Shown piece by piece: positions 36,720-48,200 of a DNA stretch of 60,921 nucleotides. How positions within the stretch are numbered: position 1 is the first letter of the stretch; each line of letters starts with the position of its first letter. A program made the position numbers and the translations under genes. The notes under the pieces were generated by a model. That model was not told where the DNA came from. It worked only from the letters and a program-made list of their open reading frames with translations, and ran no database searches. Source of the stretch: Planctomycetota bacterium (GTDB taxonomy: Bacteria; Planctomycetota; Planctomycetia; Pirellulales; JADFKK01); NCBI GenBank assembly GCA_022564995.1, contig JADFKK010000007.1:1-60921 (forward strand). The letters are read 5' to 3'.

Positions 36720-37988
36720 ATGACTATTTCCAGGGCGATTTGGACGTTGCTGTTTGTTGTTTTGCTGGTTCCCGCCGCAAGAGCCCAAGAGGCGGCCGAG
36801 CGGGGGAAAGCCGTGGCGGAAGAGCAGACTCGGCGGGCCTTGCAACAGATCAAGGCCCGGCAAGCGGCGGAGTTGAAGGCGAAGGCGATTGTGGCCGAGA
36901 GCAAGACGAAAGCGGCGGCAGCGGACGGCGCGGCCGCCAGCGACGGCAGCGCGGGCGATCCGTTCGGCAAAGAGGTCAAGCCGCCGGCGGAGTCGAAAAA
37001 GAAGGCCCCAGACGACAAGGCCGACCAGCAGCCGGCCCCGACCAAGCCGCCGGTCGATCCGCAGCTTGTAAAATTTCATCTTCAAAACGGCTCGACCATT
37101 AGCGGCCGTCTGACCATCAAGCACATCACCATGGAAACGCAGTTCGGCACGCTGAAGATTCCGATCGCCAAAATCAAAAGCATCACCCCCGGCCTGGGCA
37201 GCAACAGCCAGTTAGGCAACCAAGTCAACGGCTTGATCGAAAAGTTGGGCAGCAACGTATTCGCCGATCGTGAAACGTCCGAAAAGGAATTGTTGGGCTT
37301 CGGGCTGCCGGTTCGCGACGCCCTAAAACGTCGTCTGGGCGGCAGCAACGAGGAACGCCAGCGTCGTTTGAAGAAGCTGCTCACGGCGCTCGCAGAAATT
37401 GCCGCCGAGCAGGACGAAGAGTTCGCCCCCAGCGCGGCGACTTGGATCGAGCGCGACACGGTCGAGACCACCAAATTCACCGTCTACGGAAGCATTTCGC
37501 CCAAATCGTTTCAGGTCCAGAGCAAGTACGGCCTGTTGACCGTGAAATTGGGCGACATTCTCACCGCCACGCGCGACTTCGGCGTGCCGCAAGTGATCCG
37601 CCGGCTGATCAGCATCGACCAGAAAAACCTGGTGCAACGCGGCTACAAGAATTCCGGCATTCGAGTCGAAAAGGGCGACAAAATCACGATTTCCGCCGAC
37701 GGCACGCTCGCCATGACGCCTTGGGGAAGGGGCAGCCGTTACATGTCGACGCCCGCCGGCGGGTCGCGTTACGGCACCTACAAGAACGGAATCCTCGGCG
37801 GCACGCTGATCGCCAAGATCGGCAGCGGCAGTGAATTCAAGATCGGCACCGAGCATCGCTTCGTGGCCCCGACCAGCGGAGTGTTGCAATTCGCCATCGC
37901 CATGCAGCAAGGTTTTTCGGACTCCGGTAACCAATTCCCCGGCACCTACAACATCCGCATCAAAGTCGAAAAAGCGGCCACCAAATAG
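36720..37988 (+). CDS. secreted protein with LecA-like C-terminal domain (tandem copy 2)
   Basis: 422 residues. A signal peptide (AIWTLLFVVLLVPAARAQ) and a charged, Ala/Lys-rich segment (residues 24-115) precede the same three modules as in the upstream gene: VKFHLQNGSTISGRLTIKHI, a helical part, and a C-terminal LecA-like domain (IRVEKGDKITISADGTLAM, GGTLIAKIGSGSEFKIG, NQFPGTYNIRIKVE). It is a paralogue made by tandem duplication with an added N-terminal linker. The next gene is convergent. Confidence 0.78.
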   Translation: MTISRAIWTLLFVVLLVPAARAQEAAERGKAVAEEQTRRALQQIKARQAAELKAKAIVAESKTKAAAADGAAASDGSAGDPFGKEVKPPAESKKKAPDDKADQQPAPTKPPVDPQLVKFHLQNGSTISGRLTIKHITMETQFGTLKIPIAKIKSITPGLGSNSQLGNQVNGLIEKLGSNVFADRETSEKELLGFGLPVRDALKRRLGGSNEERQRRLKKLLTALAEIAAEQDEEFAPSAATWIERDTVETTKFTVYGSISPKSFQVQSKYGLLTVKLGDILTATRDFGVPQVIRRLISIDQKNLVQRGYKNSGIRVEKGDKITISADGTLAMTPWGRGSRYMSTPAGGSRYGTYKNGILGGTLIAKIGSGSEFKIGTEHRFVAPTSGVLQFAIAMQQGFSDSGNQFPGTYNIRIKVEKAATK

Positions 37989-38049
37989 AAGCGGCATCTT
38001 CCCTGGCCCGCATCATCGCAAGACATTACGGTTGCCCTGCTTCTACTGC

Positions 38050-38125
38050 TTATTCTCCAACTTCTTTTGTTCCGAAAACCCCCAGCCCTGGCCGGCAGGC
38101 CGGGGTTTCGCGGCCCAAGCATCCG
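38050..38125. terminator. possible bidirectional terminator between convergent genes
   Basis: Between the convergent genes ending at 37988 and 38141 a GC hairpin is seen (CCTGGCCGGCAGGCCGGGG) flanked by AAAACCCC and GGGGTTT. A clear T-tract is lacking on either strand, so it is only a candidate. Confidence 0.35.
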
Positions 38126-38140
38126 CCCGGCAGGCGGAAG

Positions 38141-39373
38141 CTACTTTGTTTCTGCCAGGGCAATCACTGCGAAGGCTGTGGCAATCAGCGGATCGTCTTC
38201 GCGCATTCTGGCTACGTCGCTCGCCCAGTGACCGTCTTCTTGCTGACCCTTGGCGAGGAAATCTCTGATTCGCTTACCGCGAGAGTTTCTCTCTTCCGGC
38301 GGTAAATGCACCAACACCTTGGACAGCATGGCGCAGTGATAATACACTAGCCCCGCGCTCCAGCGGCTGGACGCTTTCGAGGGCTTGAAGCCGGGCACCT
38401 CGTCGACCCGCTTGTGGCGGACGAGCCAGGCGACGGCGGCCTTGAATCGCGGATCTTCGGCCGCCGCGCCGCAATAGACGATCGCCCGCAATCCATCGCA
38501 GGTGGCCGTTCCATAGCTCCGCGGCTGTGGTGTTTCGGCATCGCTCGTGCCGGCCTTATTCGCGGTCCTGTTCGCGTCGGGCGAGAAGAAGAAGCCGCCG
38601 TCTTGGGGAAAGTTTTGACATCGCTGGGCCCATTGTCGGGCTCGTGTCAATGCGGCGGGTTTCTCGTTGTGCTGGCATCCATGCAGCGCCTCGAGCGCCA
38701 TCGCCGAGACTGAAATGTTCGTGCCCGAGGTAATCGGCGGCGTGGCGTGCTCGGCGCGAACCACATCCCAACCGCCGTAGTGAATGCTGTCGGGCTGCCA
38801 GTTCTGCCGCTCGGTCAATTGATCTCGAATGAGGTCATCGATCAGCTTCTCTCGCAGCGCCCTCGGCAAAGGCAGCCTTATCCGATCGACCGCAATCAGC
38901 AGCATCGCGCCGCCGTAGGTCGGATAGGCCGGTGTGCCGTCGGGGTCACAGACGTAGCCGTACTTTTCGATTCCCGGCTGCAGAAAGCCCACCGCCCGGC
39001 CCGCCGCCGCGTCAACATTCTCGCCGCGCGGCGTGTTTAAGTGACTCAGTGCGTACAGCACCAGCGCCGTGGTGGCGGCCCCGCCCTTGAGCTGTCCGTA
39101 GGTTTTTGATCGCCAGGCGCCGTCGTCATCTTGGGCGGCGAGCAGGAATTTGACGCCGGCGGCAAGCGGGCCGACTGGGTTTTGTGGTTGCTTCTTGTCA
39201 TCAACCGGCCCGTCATCAGCTGGCCCGTCATCAGCTGGCTCGTCGACAGCGCGGACAACCGGCTCTTTCTCCTCGCGCCGCGGCGCTTCGCAGCCGTGTT
39301 GAGTTGCCAGAAGAAGCACGGCGACGGCCGGGAAGAGAAGGATCATTCCAAGCCGAAGAGACGAATTTGTCAT
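38141..39373 (-). CDS. alpha-toroid (squalene cyclase-like) lipoprotein
   Basis: 410 residues with a signal sequence ending LLLATQHGC (Cys 28), an imperfect lipobox, so a membrane-anchored lipoprotein is possible. An acidic linker of repeated PADDG units follows, then the alpha-alpha barrel repeats: KFLLAAQDDDGAWRSKTYG, a middle YGGAMLLIAVDR, QRCQNFPQDGGFFFS, and LAKGQQEDGHWASDVAR. No catalytic DXDD motif is seen. It is the third alpha-toroid family gene of the window after 33572-34726; the tandem pair follows upstream at 39467-41944. Confidence 0.82.
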   Translation of the reverse strand: MTNSSLRLGMILLFPAVAVLLLATQHGCEAPRREEKEPVVRAVDEPADDGPADDGPVDDKKQPQNPVGPLAAGVKFLLAAQDDDGAWRSKTYGQLKGGAATTALVLYALSHLNTPRGENVDAAAGRAVGFLQPGIEKYGYVCDPDGTPAYPTYGGAMLLIAVDRIRLPLPRALREKLIDDLIRDQLTERQNWQPDSIHYGGWDVVRAEHATPPITSGTNISVSAMALEALHGCQHNEKPAALTRARQWAQRCQNFPQDGGFFFSPDANRTANKAGTSDAETPQPRSYGTATCDGLRAIVYCGAAAEDPRFKAAVAWLVRHKRVDEVPGFKPSKASSRWSAGLVYYHCAMLSKVLVHLPPEERNSRGKRIRDFLAKGQQEDGHWASDVARMREDDPLIATAFAVIALAETK

Positions 39374-39466
39374 TGCGGAGCCGCCGTGTCCCCACGGCGA
39401 TGAACGTCATATGTCATTGGTATTTTGTCATTGACGACACGTGACTGACAGCAATCGTCTCGTACT

Positions 39467-40612
39467 CTACTCCTGCGAAATGGGCAACATGCGATTGGGA
39501 GCCGACAGAATCAGCACGGCCGCGGCGGTGCAGAAGACGCGGCTGGTCATGCAGTGATGTCCGGTCCAACTGCCGTCGCTGTTTTGCACACCAACGGTGC
39601 GATCTCGCACGAGCGGATACCAACGTTTCCAGTCCTCGCCGCCCGACTGGAGCATCGTGTCGGTGATCAGAAAATGGGCCAAATAATCCTCGCCGCCCGC
39701 CTGGGCGAAGGCCCGGTTGTCGTGTTTGATCAGATTCAGCGCATTTTCCACAGCTTTTCTGGTCACCGGTTCGTACTTCTTTCCCATCGCGTAAAGCACA
39801 CGGATGCCGGCAGCGTCTCGATACAGCATTTGCATCCAGTTTCGCGAATCACGCGCGCCGTCCATCTGATTCATCAAGTGTTCGGCGGTCTTGTTGGCCG
39901 ACCCCTGCACCTCAAAGCCGGCCGAGTATGAGCCCCGCAGACAAACCCAGCCCATCACGGTGCCCAGCGTCGGCACATACGAGTCTTGGCCCCAGGAACC
40001 GTCGGACTGTTGGGCTCTGCTGATGGTGTCGATCAGCTTGACCAGCGAACGCCGGGCTTCGTGGTCGTTGGCGGTTTCGCCGACCACCTGGCTGAGAAAC
40101 AGCGCGGCGAAAAAACTGGGGGCGTAATAGCCGAACTCGCTCTGCAATTGAGTGCGGGTTTTCCCGCTCACGTCGGCTCCGCGGCTCATCTTGCGGACAT
40201 GCTTGACGACATAGGTCACGATTTGGCGCAATTCGCGGTTGCGTGGCCCTTCGGTCAGCGTGTTGCCCTGGGCCATGAACGCCAATCCGACAAACGACGA
40301 AATGCCCACGTCCGAAGGCTGGCCAATGTCGTTTCCGTAGCCACCGTCGCGGTTCTTCGCCGTCAGCAGAAACTTGTTGCCTTTTCGCACGGCCGCCTTC
40401 GATGCGGTGGTCGTTTCCTGAAAACTCCACCTTCGGTGGCGTCGCCGTTTTAATGCGGGCAGCCGCTGTGAGTCGGTCTTGCTCGCCGCCAGAATCGTGC
40501 CGCGGGCAACCAATTCTTCGGCATTGATGCCGGCGTCGGGGCGGTCGAAGAGCAAACCGCCGACGATTACCAGAAGAATAGTCAGCTTCCATCGACTGGG
40601 AATTCGCGTCAT
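39467..40612 (-). CDS. alpha-toroid (squalene cyclase-like) secreted protein, tandem copy 1
   Basis: 381 residues with an N-terminal hydrophobic segment (LTILLVIVGGLLF). Barrel repeats include KFLLTAKNRDGGYGNDI, RAQQSDGSWGQDSYVP and VGVQNSDGSWTGHHCM, with the Q-rich W motif typical of the fold. It aligns along its whole length with 40790-41944, including the end CMTSRVFCTAAAVLILSAPN and the leader before the start codon, so the two are recent tandem duplicates. Confidence 0.83.
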   Translation of the reverse strand: MTRIPSRWKLTILLVIVGGLLFDRPDAGINAEELVARGTILAASKTDSQRLPALKRRRHRRWSFQETTTASKAAVRKGNKFLLTAKNRDGGYGNDIGQPSDVGISSFVGLAFMAQGNTLTEGPRNRELRQIVTYVVKHVRKMSRGADVSGKTRTQLQSEFGYYAPSFFAALFLSQVVGETANDHEARRSLVKLIDTISRAQQSDGSWGQDSYVPTLGTVMGWVCLRGSYSAGFEVQGSANKTAEHLMNQMDGARDSRNWMQMLYRDAAGIRVLYAMGKKYEPVTRKAVENALNLIKHDNRAFAQAGGEDYLAHFLITDTMLQSGGEDWKRWYPLVRDRTVGVQNSDGSWTGHHCMTSRVFCTAAAVLILSAPNRMLPISQE

Positions 40613-40789
40613 GTCACACCTCGTCTGCGCGTGATGCGGTGTTGAGCCGCAAGCGACGATTCCGCTCGCGACGGGTTGGCCCCCTATGCGACTTCATTCT
40701 ACGCTTCAGCACGACGGATGGCTAGCTCGGTTCAAAGTATCCGCAGGGTCGGCGCGGCGAAATGGGCCATTGCAGCGTCGCTGCCGAGG

Positions 40790-41944
40790 TTATTCCTGTG
40801 AAATCGGCATCATGCGATTGGGAGCCGAAAGCACCAGTAGGGCGGCGGCCGTGCAAAAGGTGCGGCTGGTGATGCAGTGATGGCCGGTCCAACTGCCGTC
40901 GGCGTTTTGCACCTTGACGATGCGATCTCGCACGAGCGGATACCAGCGTTTCCAGTCTTTGCCGCCCGACTGCAGCATGGTGTCGGTGATTAGATGAAAG
41001 GCCAAAAACTCCTCGCCGCCGGCCTGGGCGAAGGCCCGGTTGTCTCGCGTGATCAGGGTCAGCACGTTTTCCACGGCCTTTTTGGTCACCGGGTCGTCCT
41101 TCTTTCCCAATGAGTAAAGCACGCGAATCCCGGTGGCTTGCTTGTACAGCGTGTGCATCCAGCTTCCCGAGTTACGCTGGCTGTTCATCTGACTGACCAG
41201 GTGCTTGGCGGTCTTGTCGGCCGCCGCCTTGACTTTGAAGCCGGCCGAGTAGGAGCCTCGCAGGCTGACCCAGCCCATCACCGTTCCCAGCGTTGGTGCC
41301 CACGAACCGCGACCCCAAGAACCATCGGACTGCTGCGCTTTGCTAATCGTGTTGACCAGCTTGACTAGCGCCTGTCGGGCGTCTCGATTGTTGGCATCTT
41401 CGCCGACCACCTGGCTGAGAAACAACGCGGCAAAAAAACTATGGGCATAATAGCCGATCTTGCGCTGCAGTTGGGTGTTGGTTTGCCGGCTAACGTCCGA
41501 GGTGCCCGACATCTTGCGGACCTGCTTTATGATGTATTCTGAAATCCTGCGCAGCTCTCGACTGCGCGGCCCTTCCAGCAGCGTGTTGCCCTGCACCATC
41601 AACGATAACCCGACAATCGACGAGACGCCGACGTCCGAGGGTTGGTCGACGCCGACGTCGACCCCGCAGCCGCCGTCGCGGTTGATTGTTTTGAGCAGAA
41701 ACTTATTGCCGTTTCTGATGGCGGCTTTCGACGCCTTCGTCGTCTCCTGAAAGCTCCACGGTTTCGGGCTTCCTCGTCGCCTGAGCGAGGGGAGCGGCCT
41801 GGCGACCGACACACCCGCGAACGGCGCCGCGCGACGGGCCGCCAATTCGTCGGCGCTGACGTCGGCGTGGGGGCGATCGAAGAGCATAGCGCCGGCGATG
41901 AGCAGGAGGATAGCCAGCTTCCATCGATTCGATATGCGTATCAT
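40790..41944 (-). CDS. alpha-toroid (squalene cyclase-like) secreted protein, tandem copy 2
   Basis: 384 residues; starts at the ATG at 41944 with GAGGAG five bases upstream. Paralogue of 39467-40612: same signal segment (LAILLLIAGAMLFDRPHAD), repeats KFLLKTINRDGGCGVDV, KAQQSDGSWGRGSWAP, VKVQNADGSWTGHHCI, and closing SAPNRMMPISQE. Function unknown; the fold is usually an alpha-alpha barrel used either for terpene cyclisation or as a binding scaffold. Confidence 0.83.
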   Translation of the reverse strand: MIRISNRWKLAILLLIAGAMLFDRPHADVSADELAARRAAPFAGVSVARPLPSLRRRGSPKPWSFQETTKASKAAIRNGNKFLLKTINRDGGCGVDVGVDQPSDVGVSSIVGLSLMVQGNTLLEGPRSRELRRISEYIIKQVRKMSGTSDVSRQTNTQLQRKIGYYAHSFFAALFLSQVVGEDANNRDARQALVKLVNTISKAQQSDGSWGRGSWAPTLGTVMGWVSLRGSYSAGFKVKAAADKTAKHLVSQMNSQRNSGSWMHTLYKQATGIRVLYSLGKKDDPVTKKAVENVLTLITRDNRAFAQAGGEEFLAFHLITDTMLQSGGKDWKRWYPLVRDRIVKVQNADGSWTGHHCITSRTFCTAAALLVLSAPNRMMPISQE

Positions 41945-42292
41945 GTCACTCCTCGTATGCGCCTGGTGCGGGGGCTAAACCGCAAGCGATGATTTGGATT
42001 CACATTACGATCGGCCACGAATCGCCATTAGACTCGCCCGAGGGGCATCGGGTCAAGCAAAGCCGCTTGGCGGCCGGTGCAGGTTGGTCGCGTTTGGTGG
42101 CCGAAAAGTTTCCTCGGCGAGCCATTTCAACATCGGCGGCCGGTAATCACGCCGACATGTTACTTGCACGCCGGTGGAAAATCCGTCAAACTTTACGCAG
42201 TTTGCGACGTTTCGGGTATACTGGGCGAGGGGAATGCCGGGCATTGAGGGCGATTCTACAGATTTTACTCCCAACCGAGGCTGGAGGTTGCA
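41945..42292. other. divergent intergenic region upstream of the giant surface protein
   Basis: About 350 bp between the minus-strand alpha-toroid gene and the plus-strand giant gene. A TATACT at 42217-42222 could be a -10 element for the latter, but the -35 is poor. GGAGG at 42283-42287 is the ribosome-binding site of the next gene. Confidence 0.4.
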
Positions 42293-45200
42293 TTGGATCA
42301 CAACATCTGGAAAAGCATCACTCGCACTCTGTCGCACCGCTCTCGTCTTCGTCGCAGCAAGATGTCGGCGGATCGTCGCGCGCGTTCATGGACCAGCTCG
42401 CTGGAATCGCTCGAATCGCGGCAATTGCTGGCCACGGTGTTGGGCACTGGCAGCGCCGCGCTGTTGGGTCGCGACCTGACCGACGTCGACGACGTTCACA
42501 ACGAGGGCGCCTATAGTCCGCCGGGCAATTTCGGTGGTTTCGACGCCCGCTTCTTTTCCAGCGACGAGCCGGGCTTCGGTGGCGGGGAATCTGCCTTCAA
42601 CGTGTTCGACAATGCCGTCGGCGGCGGAAACGACAAATGGTGCTGCGGCAGCAGCTTTCCGCAGATCGTCGGAGCTGAGTTTTCGCAGGCCGTGCTGCTG
42701 ACCCATTTTACCGTCGCCTCGGGAAACGACACGGCAGCCCGACGCCCCCGGGTGTGGACCATCGACGGATCGAATGACGGCGAAAACTGGACGACGATTT
42801 TCTCGCAAAACAATCCCAACGCGCCGGTCTGGAACGCACACAATCAGGTCATCCGCTTCGACGCCGGCGATGATTTTCCCGTGCAGGCCGCCGCCTACAC
42901 GCACCTCCGCATGAAAACCCTCGCTACGGGCGCGGTCGGCGGAGGTTTTTTTCAGGTCAACGAAATCGAGTTTTTCGGCGACGTCGGGCTGACGGTCGTC
43001 GGCTCGACCCCGGAAGACGGCGCCATCCTCGGCAGTTCGCCGGCGGTGGCCACGATCGAATTCGGCCTGGACTATAAGCCTTCGACGGTCGATGCGGGCG
43101 ATCTGACCGTCGACGGCCAGAGCGCGACGGGCTTTCGTCTGATCGATGCGAAAACCATCGAATTCGATTTGCCGGCCGTCGGCGGCGGCGAGCACACGCT
43201 GGCGATCGCGGCGGGGGTAATCGAAGCGCAGCAGGCCGGCCTCCCGGCGGTGCTGCCGTTTTCGTCGACCTTTATCATTCCCGCGGCGCCGACGGTGATC
43301 AACACACCGGCCAGCAACATCGGCGCCTTCGGCGCCCAGGTCGGCGCCGAGGTGATCGACACGGGCGGCGACGAGCCGGAGGTGTTCATCTACTGGGGCG
43401 ACGCCCCCGGCGGAACGAATCCGGGCACCTGGGACGGCGTGATTCCGCTCGGCACGGGCGACGGCGCGCTGGTCAGCGGCCTGAGTAACCTCGTGCATAA
43501 CCGCCAATATTACTATCGGGCATTCGCCTCGAACGCGGCGGGCAGCGCCTGGGCATCGAACACCGCGACATTCACCACGTTGCCGCTCACGCTGCCGGCG
43601 ATCGCCACCGAGCCGATCTCGACCATCGGCGCGTTCGCCGCGGAAGTTTCCGGCCGCGTAACCGACACGGGCGGCGATGTGCCCAGCGTGACGATCTTTT
43701 TCGGCACCAGCGACGGCGGCACCGACAAACTCGCCTGGGACTCGGCCATCGGTATCGGCGAGCGGGTTGACGAATTCTCGGTCACGGTCGACGGCCTGCG
43801 ATCCGAGACGCAGTATTTCGTTCGCGCGCTGGCTGCCAATGCCGCCGGCGAAAGCTGGTCGGCCGTGTCGCGCAGCTTCACCACGATCGACGCGCCGCTG
43901 CTTCAGATCAGCGAGTTGATGGCCAAGAACGACTCGACGCTCACCACCCGCACCCGTGCGTCGGCGGGCGATGCGTTCCGCGGCGAACAGAAAACGCCCG
44001 ACTGGATCGAGATTGAGAATCTTACTTCTCAAGCGGTCGACATCGGCGGCACCCACCTGACCAACAATCGCGGCGACGAGACCCAATGGCGATTTCCGGC
44101 CGGCACGACCATTCCCGCCCGTGGCCGGCTGGTGGTTTTCGCCTCGGGCCAGAACATCCTCGATCCGGCGTTGGACGAAAAAGGTTTTCTGCACACGAAT
44201 TTCAGCCTCGACGTTGACGGTGAATACCTGGCGCTGACCTCGGGCGATGGCACGGTGATTCACGAATACGCACCGGGGTTTCCGTTTCAAATCGCCGACG
44301 TCTCGTACGGCATTCACACCGGGCAGTTCCGTTATTTCGCCACGCCGACGCCCGGGGCGGCCAACTCGTCGAACTTCACCGATCTGGTCGCCGACACGAC
44401 GTTCAGTGTCGACCGCGGCTTCTATGACGCGGCCTTCGAGGTCGAGATCAACTCGAAAACACCCGACGCGACGATTCGCTACACGCTCGACGGCACCCCG
44501 CCCAGCGAAACTCGCGGCACCATCTACAGCGGGCCGATCACGATCAACAAGACGACGACGCTGCGGGCGATGGCCTTCAAGCCCGGCTTTGAATCGACCA
44601 ACGTCGACACGCAGACTTATCTCTTCCTGGCCGACGTCGTGAAGCAGAGTCGTGCCAGCACGATTGCGGCCGGCTTCCCGAGCAGTTGGGGCCGCTTCAG
44701 TTCCGATTACGGCATCGACACCGACGTCGTCGGCCCGAACGATCGCTTCGGCGGCCGTTACGTCGATCGCATCTTCGATTCGCTGACCTCGATTCCGACG
44801 CTGTCGCTGGTGATGAACATCGACGACATGTTCGGATCGAGCGGCATCTACACAAACGCCACCTCCAGCGGACCGAGTTGGGAACGGGCCACCAGCGTCG
44901 AGTTGATTCAGCCCGACGGTGGCGGCGAGTTTCAGATCGACGCCGGCATTCGCATCCAAGGCGGAGCGTTTCGTGGTGACGGGCTGACCAAGAAGCACGG
45001 TCTGAGGCTGTTGTTCAAGAACATCTACGGCGACTCGAAGCTGCGGTTTCCCTTGTTCGGAGATGACGCAACAGACAGGTTCGACACGATCACGCTGCGG
45101 CCCGAGGCAAACGACGGCTGGTCATGGTCTGCCGCGGGCGGCCAGCCGCAATACGCGCGTGACGAGTTCGGCCGGCGAGTCCAGCTAGCGATGGGACAAC

Positions 45201-48200
45201 CCAGCTCGCACGGCAATCGCGTCCATCTTTACATCAACGGTATTTACTGGGGCGTTTACAATCCGGTCGAGCGGCCCGACGCGGGCTTTGCAGCCTCGTA
45301 CTTCGACGTGCCGAAAGAAGACTGGGACGGCATCAACTCCGGCAAGGCAATCAACGCCTCGACCGATTCAGCCCGCCGCAACCGCACGCTGACGGCCTGG
45401 GGTACGCTGCTCTCGCGGGCATCGGCGGTGGCCGGCGCGCGCGATGAAGACGCCCGCACGGCCGCCTTTCAGCGCATCCAGGGGAATAACCCCGACGGCA
45501 CGCCGAACGAGAGTATTCCCGACTATCTTGACGTCGACAACATGATCGACTACCTGATCGTCAACTACTACGGCGGCAACGCCGACTGGCCGCGGAAAAA
45601 CTACTACGTCGGCCGCGACAGCGGACCGGACAGCACGGGCTTCAAGTTTTTCATGTGGGACGCCGAGTGGTCGCTGTTTCTGCGATCGAATAACGGAGCG
45701 AGTCTGATCAACAACGGCAGCGGTGTGGCGGCGCCGTTTCAGAGCCTGCGGGCCAGTGCGGAGTTCCGGCTGCAATTCGCCGATCGAGTTCATCAGCATC
45801 TGTTCAACGGCGGCGCGCTATACGTCGACCCGGCCAATCGGCAGTGGGATCCCGATCATCCGGAGCGCAACGTGCCCGCTGCGATCTACATGAGCGTGAT
45901 CGACGAGGTGCGAGATTCACTGGTGGCCGAGTCGGCTCGCTGGGGAGACCAACATCGCTCGACGCCCTACACACCCGATGCCGAGTGGCAAAGCGAGTTG
46001 AACCGGCTGCTGACTTCCTGGTTCCCCAACCGCTCGCGCGATCTGCTCAACCTGTTCCGGCAAACCAACCTGTATCCCAGCGTTGATGCGACGACGTTCA
46101 GTCAGCACGGCGGAGAGATCGAGTCCGGGTTCCCGCTCTCAATGACCGCGCCCGGCGGTGGAACGATCTATTACACGACCGACGGCAGCGACCCGCGAGT
46201 GCAAGGCGGCGCGGTTGCTCCCGGGGCATCTCGCTACGACGGAGCGGTGACGCTCAACATCAGTTCGCAGGTCAAGTCCCGCGTGTTGCGTAGCGGCCAG
46301 TGGAGCGCGCTGAACGAAGCCACCTTTCTGGTGCCGGTGCCGACGATTACGGTCAGCGAGATTCAGTTCAATCCGGCCGGAAAACCAGGCAGCGGCTTTG
46401 ACAACGATGAGTTTGAGTTCATCGAAATCTACAACTACGGCGATCAGACGGCCGACCTGAGCGGCGTGCAATTTGTCGGCGGCGTACATTTTGACTTCGC
46501 CAGCAGCGAAGTAACCAGCCTCGCGGCAGGCGAGTACGCCGTGGTCGTGAGAAATCTCTCGGCATTTTCGGACCGCTACGACGCAGGCGCCATCCGCATC
46601 GCCGGCCAATTCCAACTCGATAGCAAGTTGGACAACTCCGGCGAAAAGATCGAGCTGCGCGACACTTTCGGCCAGGAGATCGCCGTATTCTCCTACAAGG
46701 ACAACTGGTACAGCCTGACCGATGGCGACGGGTTCTCGCTCTCCCAGACAAGCCCCGACGACACGGCGGTCGACCTCGACATCAAGGCAGCCTGGCAGCC
46801 CAGCAGCCGGCTGCATGGATCGCCCGGCACGGCCGATTCGGGCGAGGCGCCGGCGCCCGGCTCGATCATTTTCAACGAATTGCTGACACGCACCGGCGTC
46901 AACGACAACGACGTGGCCGGTGATGCGATCGAATTGTTCAATCGCTCCGGCGCGGCGATCAACATCGGCGGCTGGTTTTTGTCGAACGACGCCGCTGTTC
47001 CGGCAAAGTACGAAATCGCGCCCGGCACCATGATTCAGGCCGACGGATTTGTCGTGCTGCGCGAAGAGCAGCAGTTCGGCAATCCCGACGCCCCGGGCGC
47101 GTCTGAAGTTTTCAGCCTCAGCCAATTCGGTGGGCAACTCACGCTCACGGCTTCCGACGCGACGGGGCTGCTGGGCTTTCGCCAGCGGCGCAGCTTTGGT
47201 CCCTCGGCGCTTGGCGTCAGCTTCGGTGAACACATTACCAGCGACGGCACGAGCGACTTCGTGGCGATGGCTTCGCAGTCGCTGGGCACGGCCAATTCGC
47301 TGCCGCTGGTCGGGCCCGTGGTCATTAACGAGATCATGTACAACCCGGCCAGCAGGGATAGCGGCGAAGACGGGGCTGAATTTGTTGAACTGCGCAACAT
47401 CAGCGACGTGGCCGTCTCGCTCGCCGGCTGGAGCTTCGCCGGAATCGGCTTCGAGTTCCCCGCCGGCGCGACAATCGGGGCCGACGAGTTGGTGTTGGTG
47501 ACGCCGCTCGATCCGGCCGAGTTTCTCGCCACGCAAAACGTGCCGGCCGGTGCCGCGATCTTTGGCCCGTACATCGGCTCGCTGAGCAACGGGGGCGAGA
47601 GCCTGCGGCTGTTCAGGCCGGGCGACGAGCAGCCCAACGGCATGTTTCCGGAGATTCTCGTCGATCGCGTTCGTTACGACGACAAGGCTCCCTGGCCCGT
47701 CGAGGCCGATGGTGGCGGCCCGGCGCTACAGCGCATCGAGCCGGATCAATATGGCAACGACGCGGAAAACTGGGCCGCCAGTTTGGACCGCGGCACCCCC
47801 GGCGATTTGATCATTCCTCCGCAAGTCACCGCCGTGTTGCTGAGCGGCCAGCAGTGGAGCGAGACGTTCGTTGATGCCCTGGCCGCTGCCGGCTTGGGCG
47901 AGGTTGGGTATTCGATTCCCGGCGGCGCGGCACAATTCGTCACGCTGCCGTGGAGCAACGTCGATCGACTGCACCTGCAGTTCAGCGAACACGTCGAGGT
48001 CTCGTCCGCCGCGCTGTCGCTGGTCGGAGTCAACGCCAGCAATCACGAAATCGTCGACTTCGAGTATGACGCCCAGCGGTTCATCGCCACCTGGACATTG
48101 GCTTCACCGCTTCGCGCCGAGCGGCTGCTGTTCGAGCTAAGCGATTCAGTGGTCGACGCCTCGGGCCTGCCGCTCGACGGAAACTGGACGAGCGGCGTCG

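Noticed and set aside
38141..41944. functional squalene-hopene cyclases
   Set aside because: Repeats fit the fold, but the DXDD motif is not seen and the proteins are predicted to be exported.
42386..44998. 870-codon open frame on the minus strand
   Set aside because: Lies wholly antisense to the giant CotH protein; arginine-rich, no domain, and explained by the GC-rich codon use of the real gene.
46139..47536. 465-codon open frame on the minus strand
   Set aside because: Also antisense to the giant gene, no domain or ribosome site.
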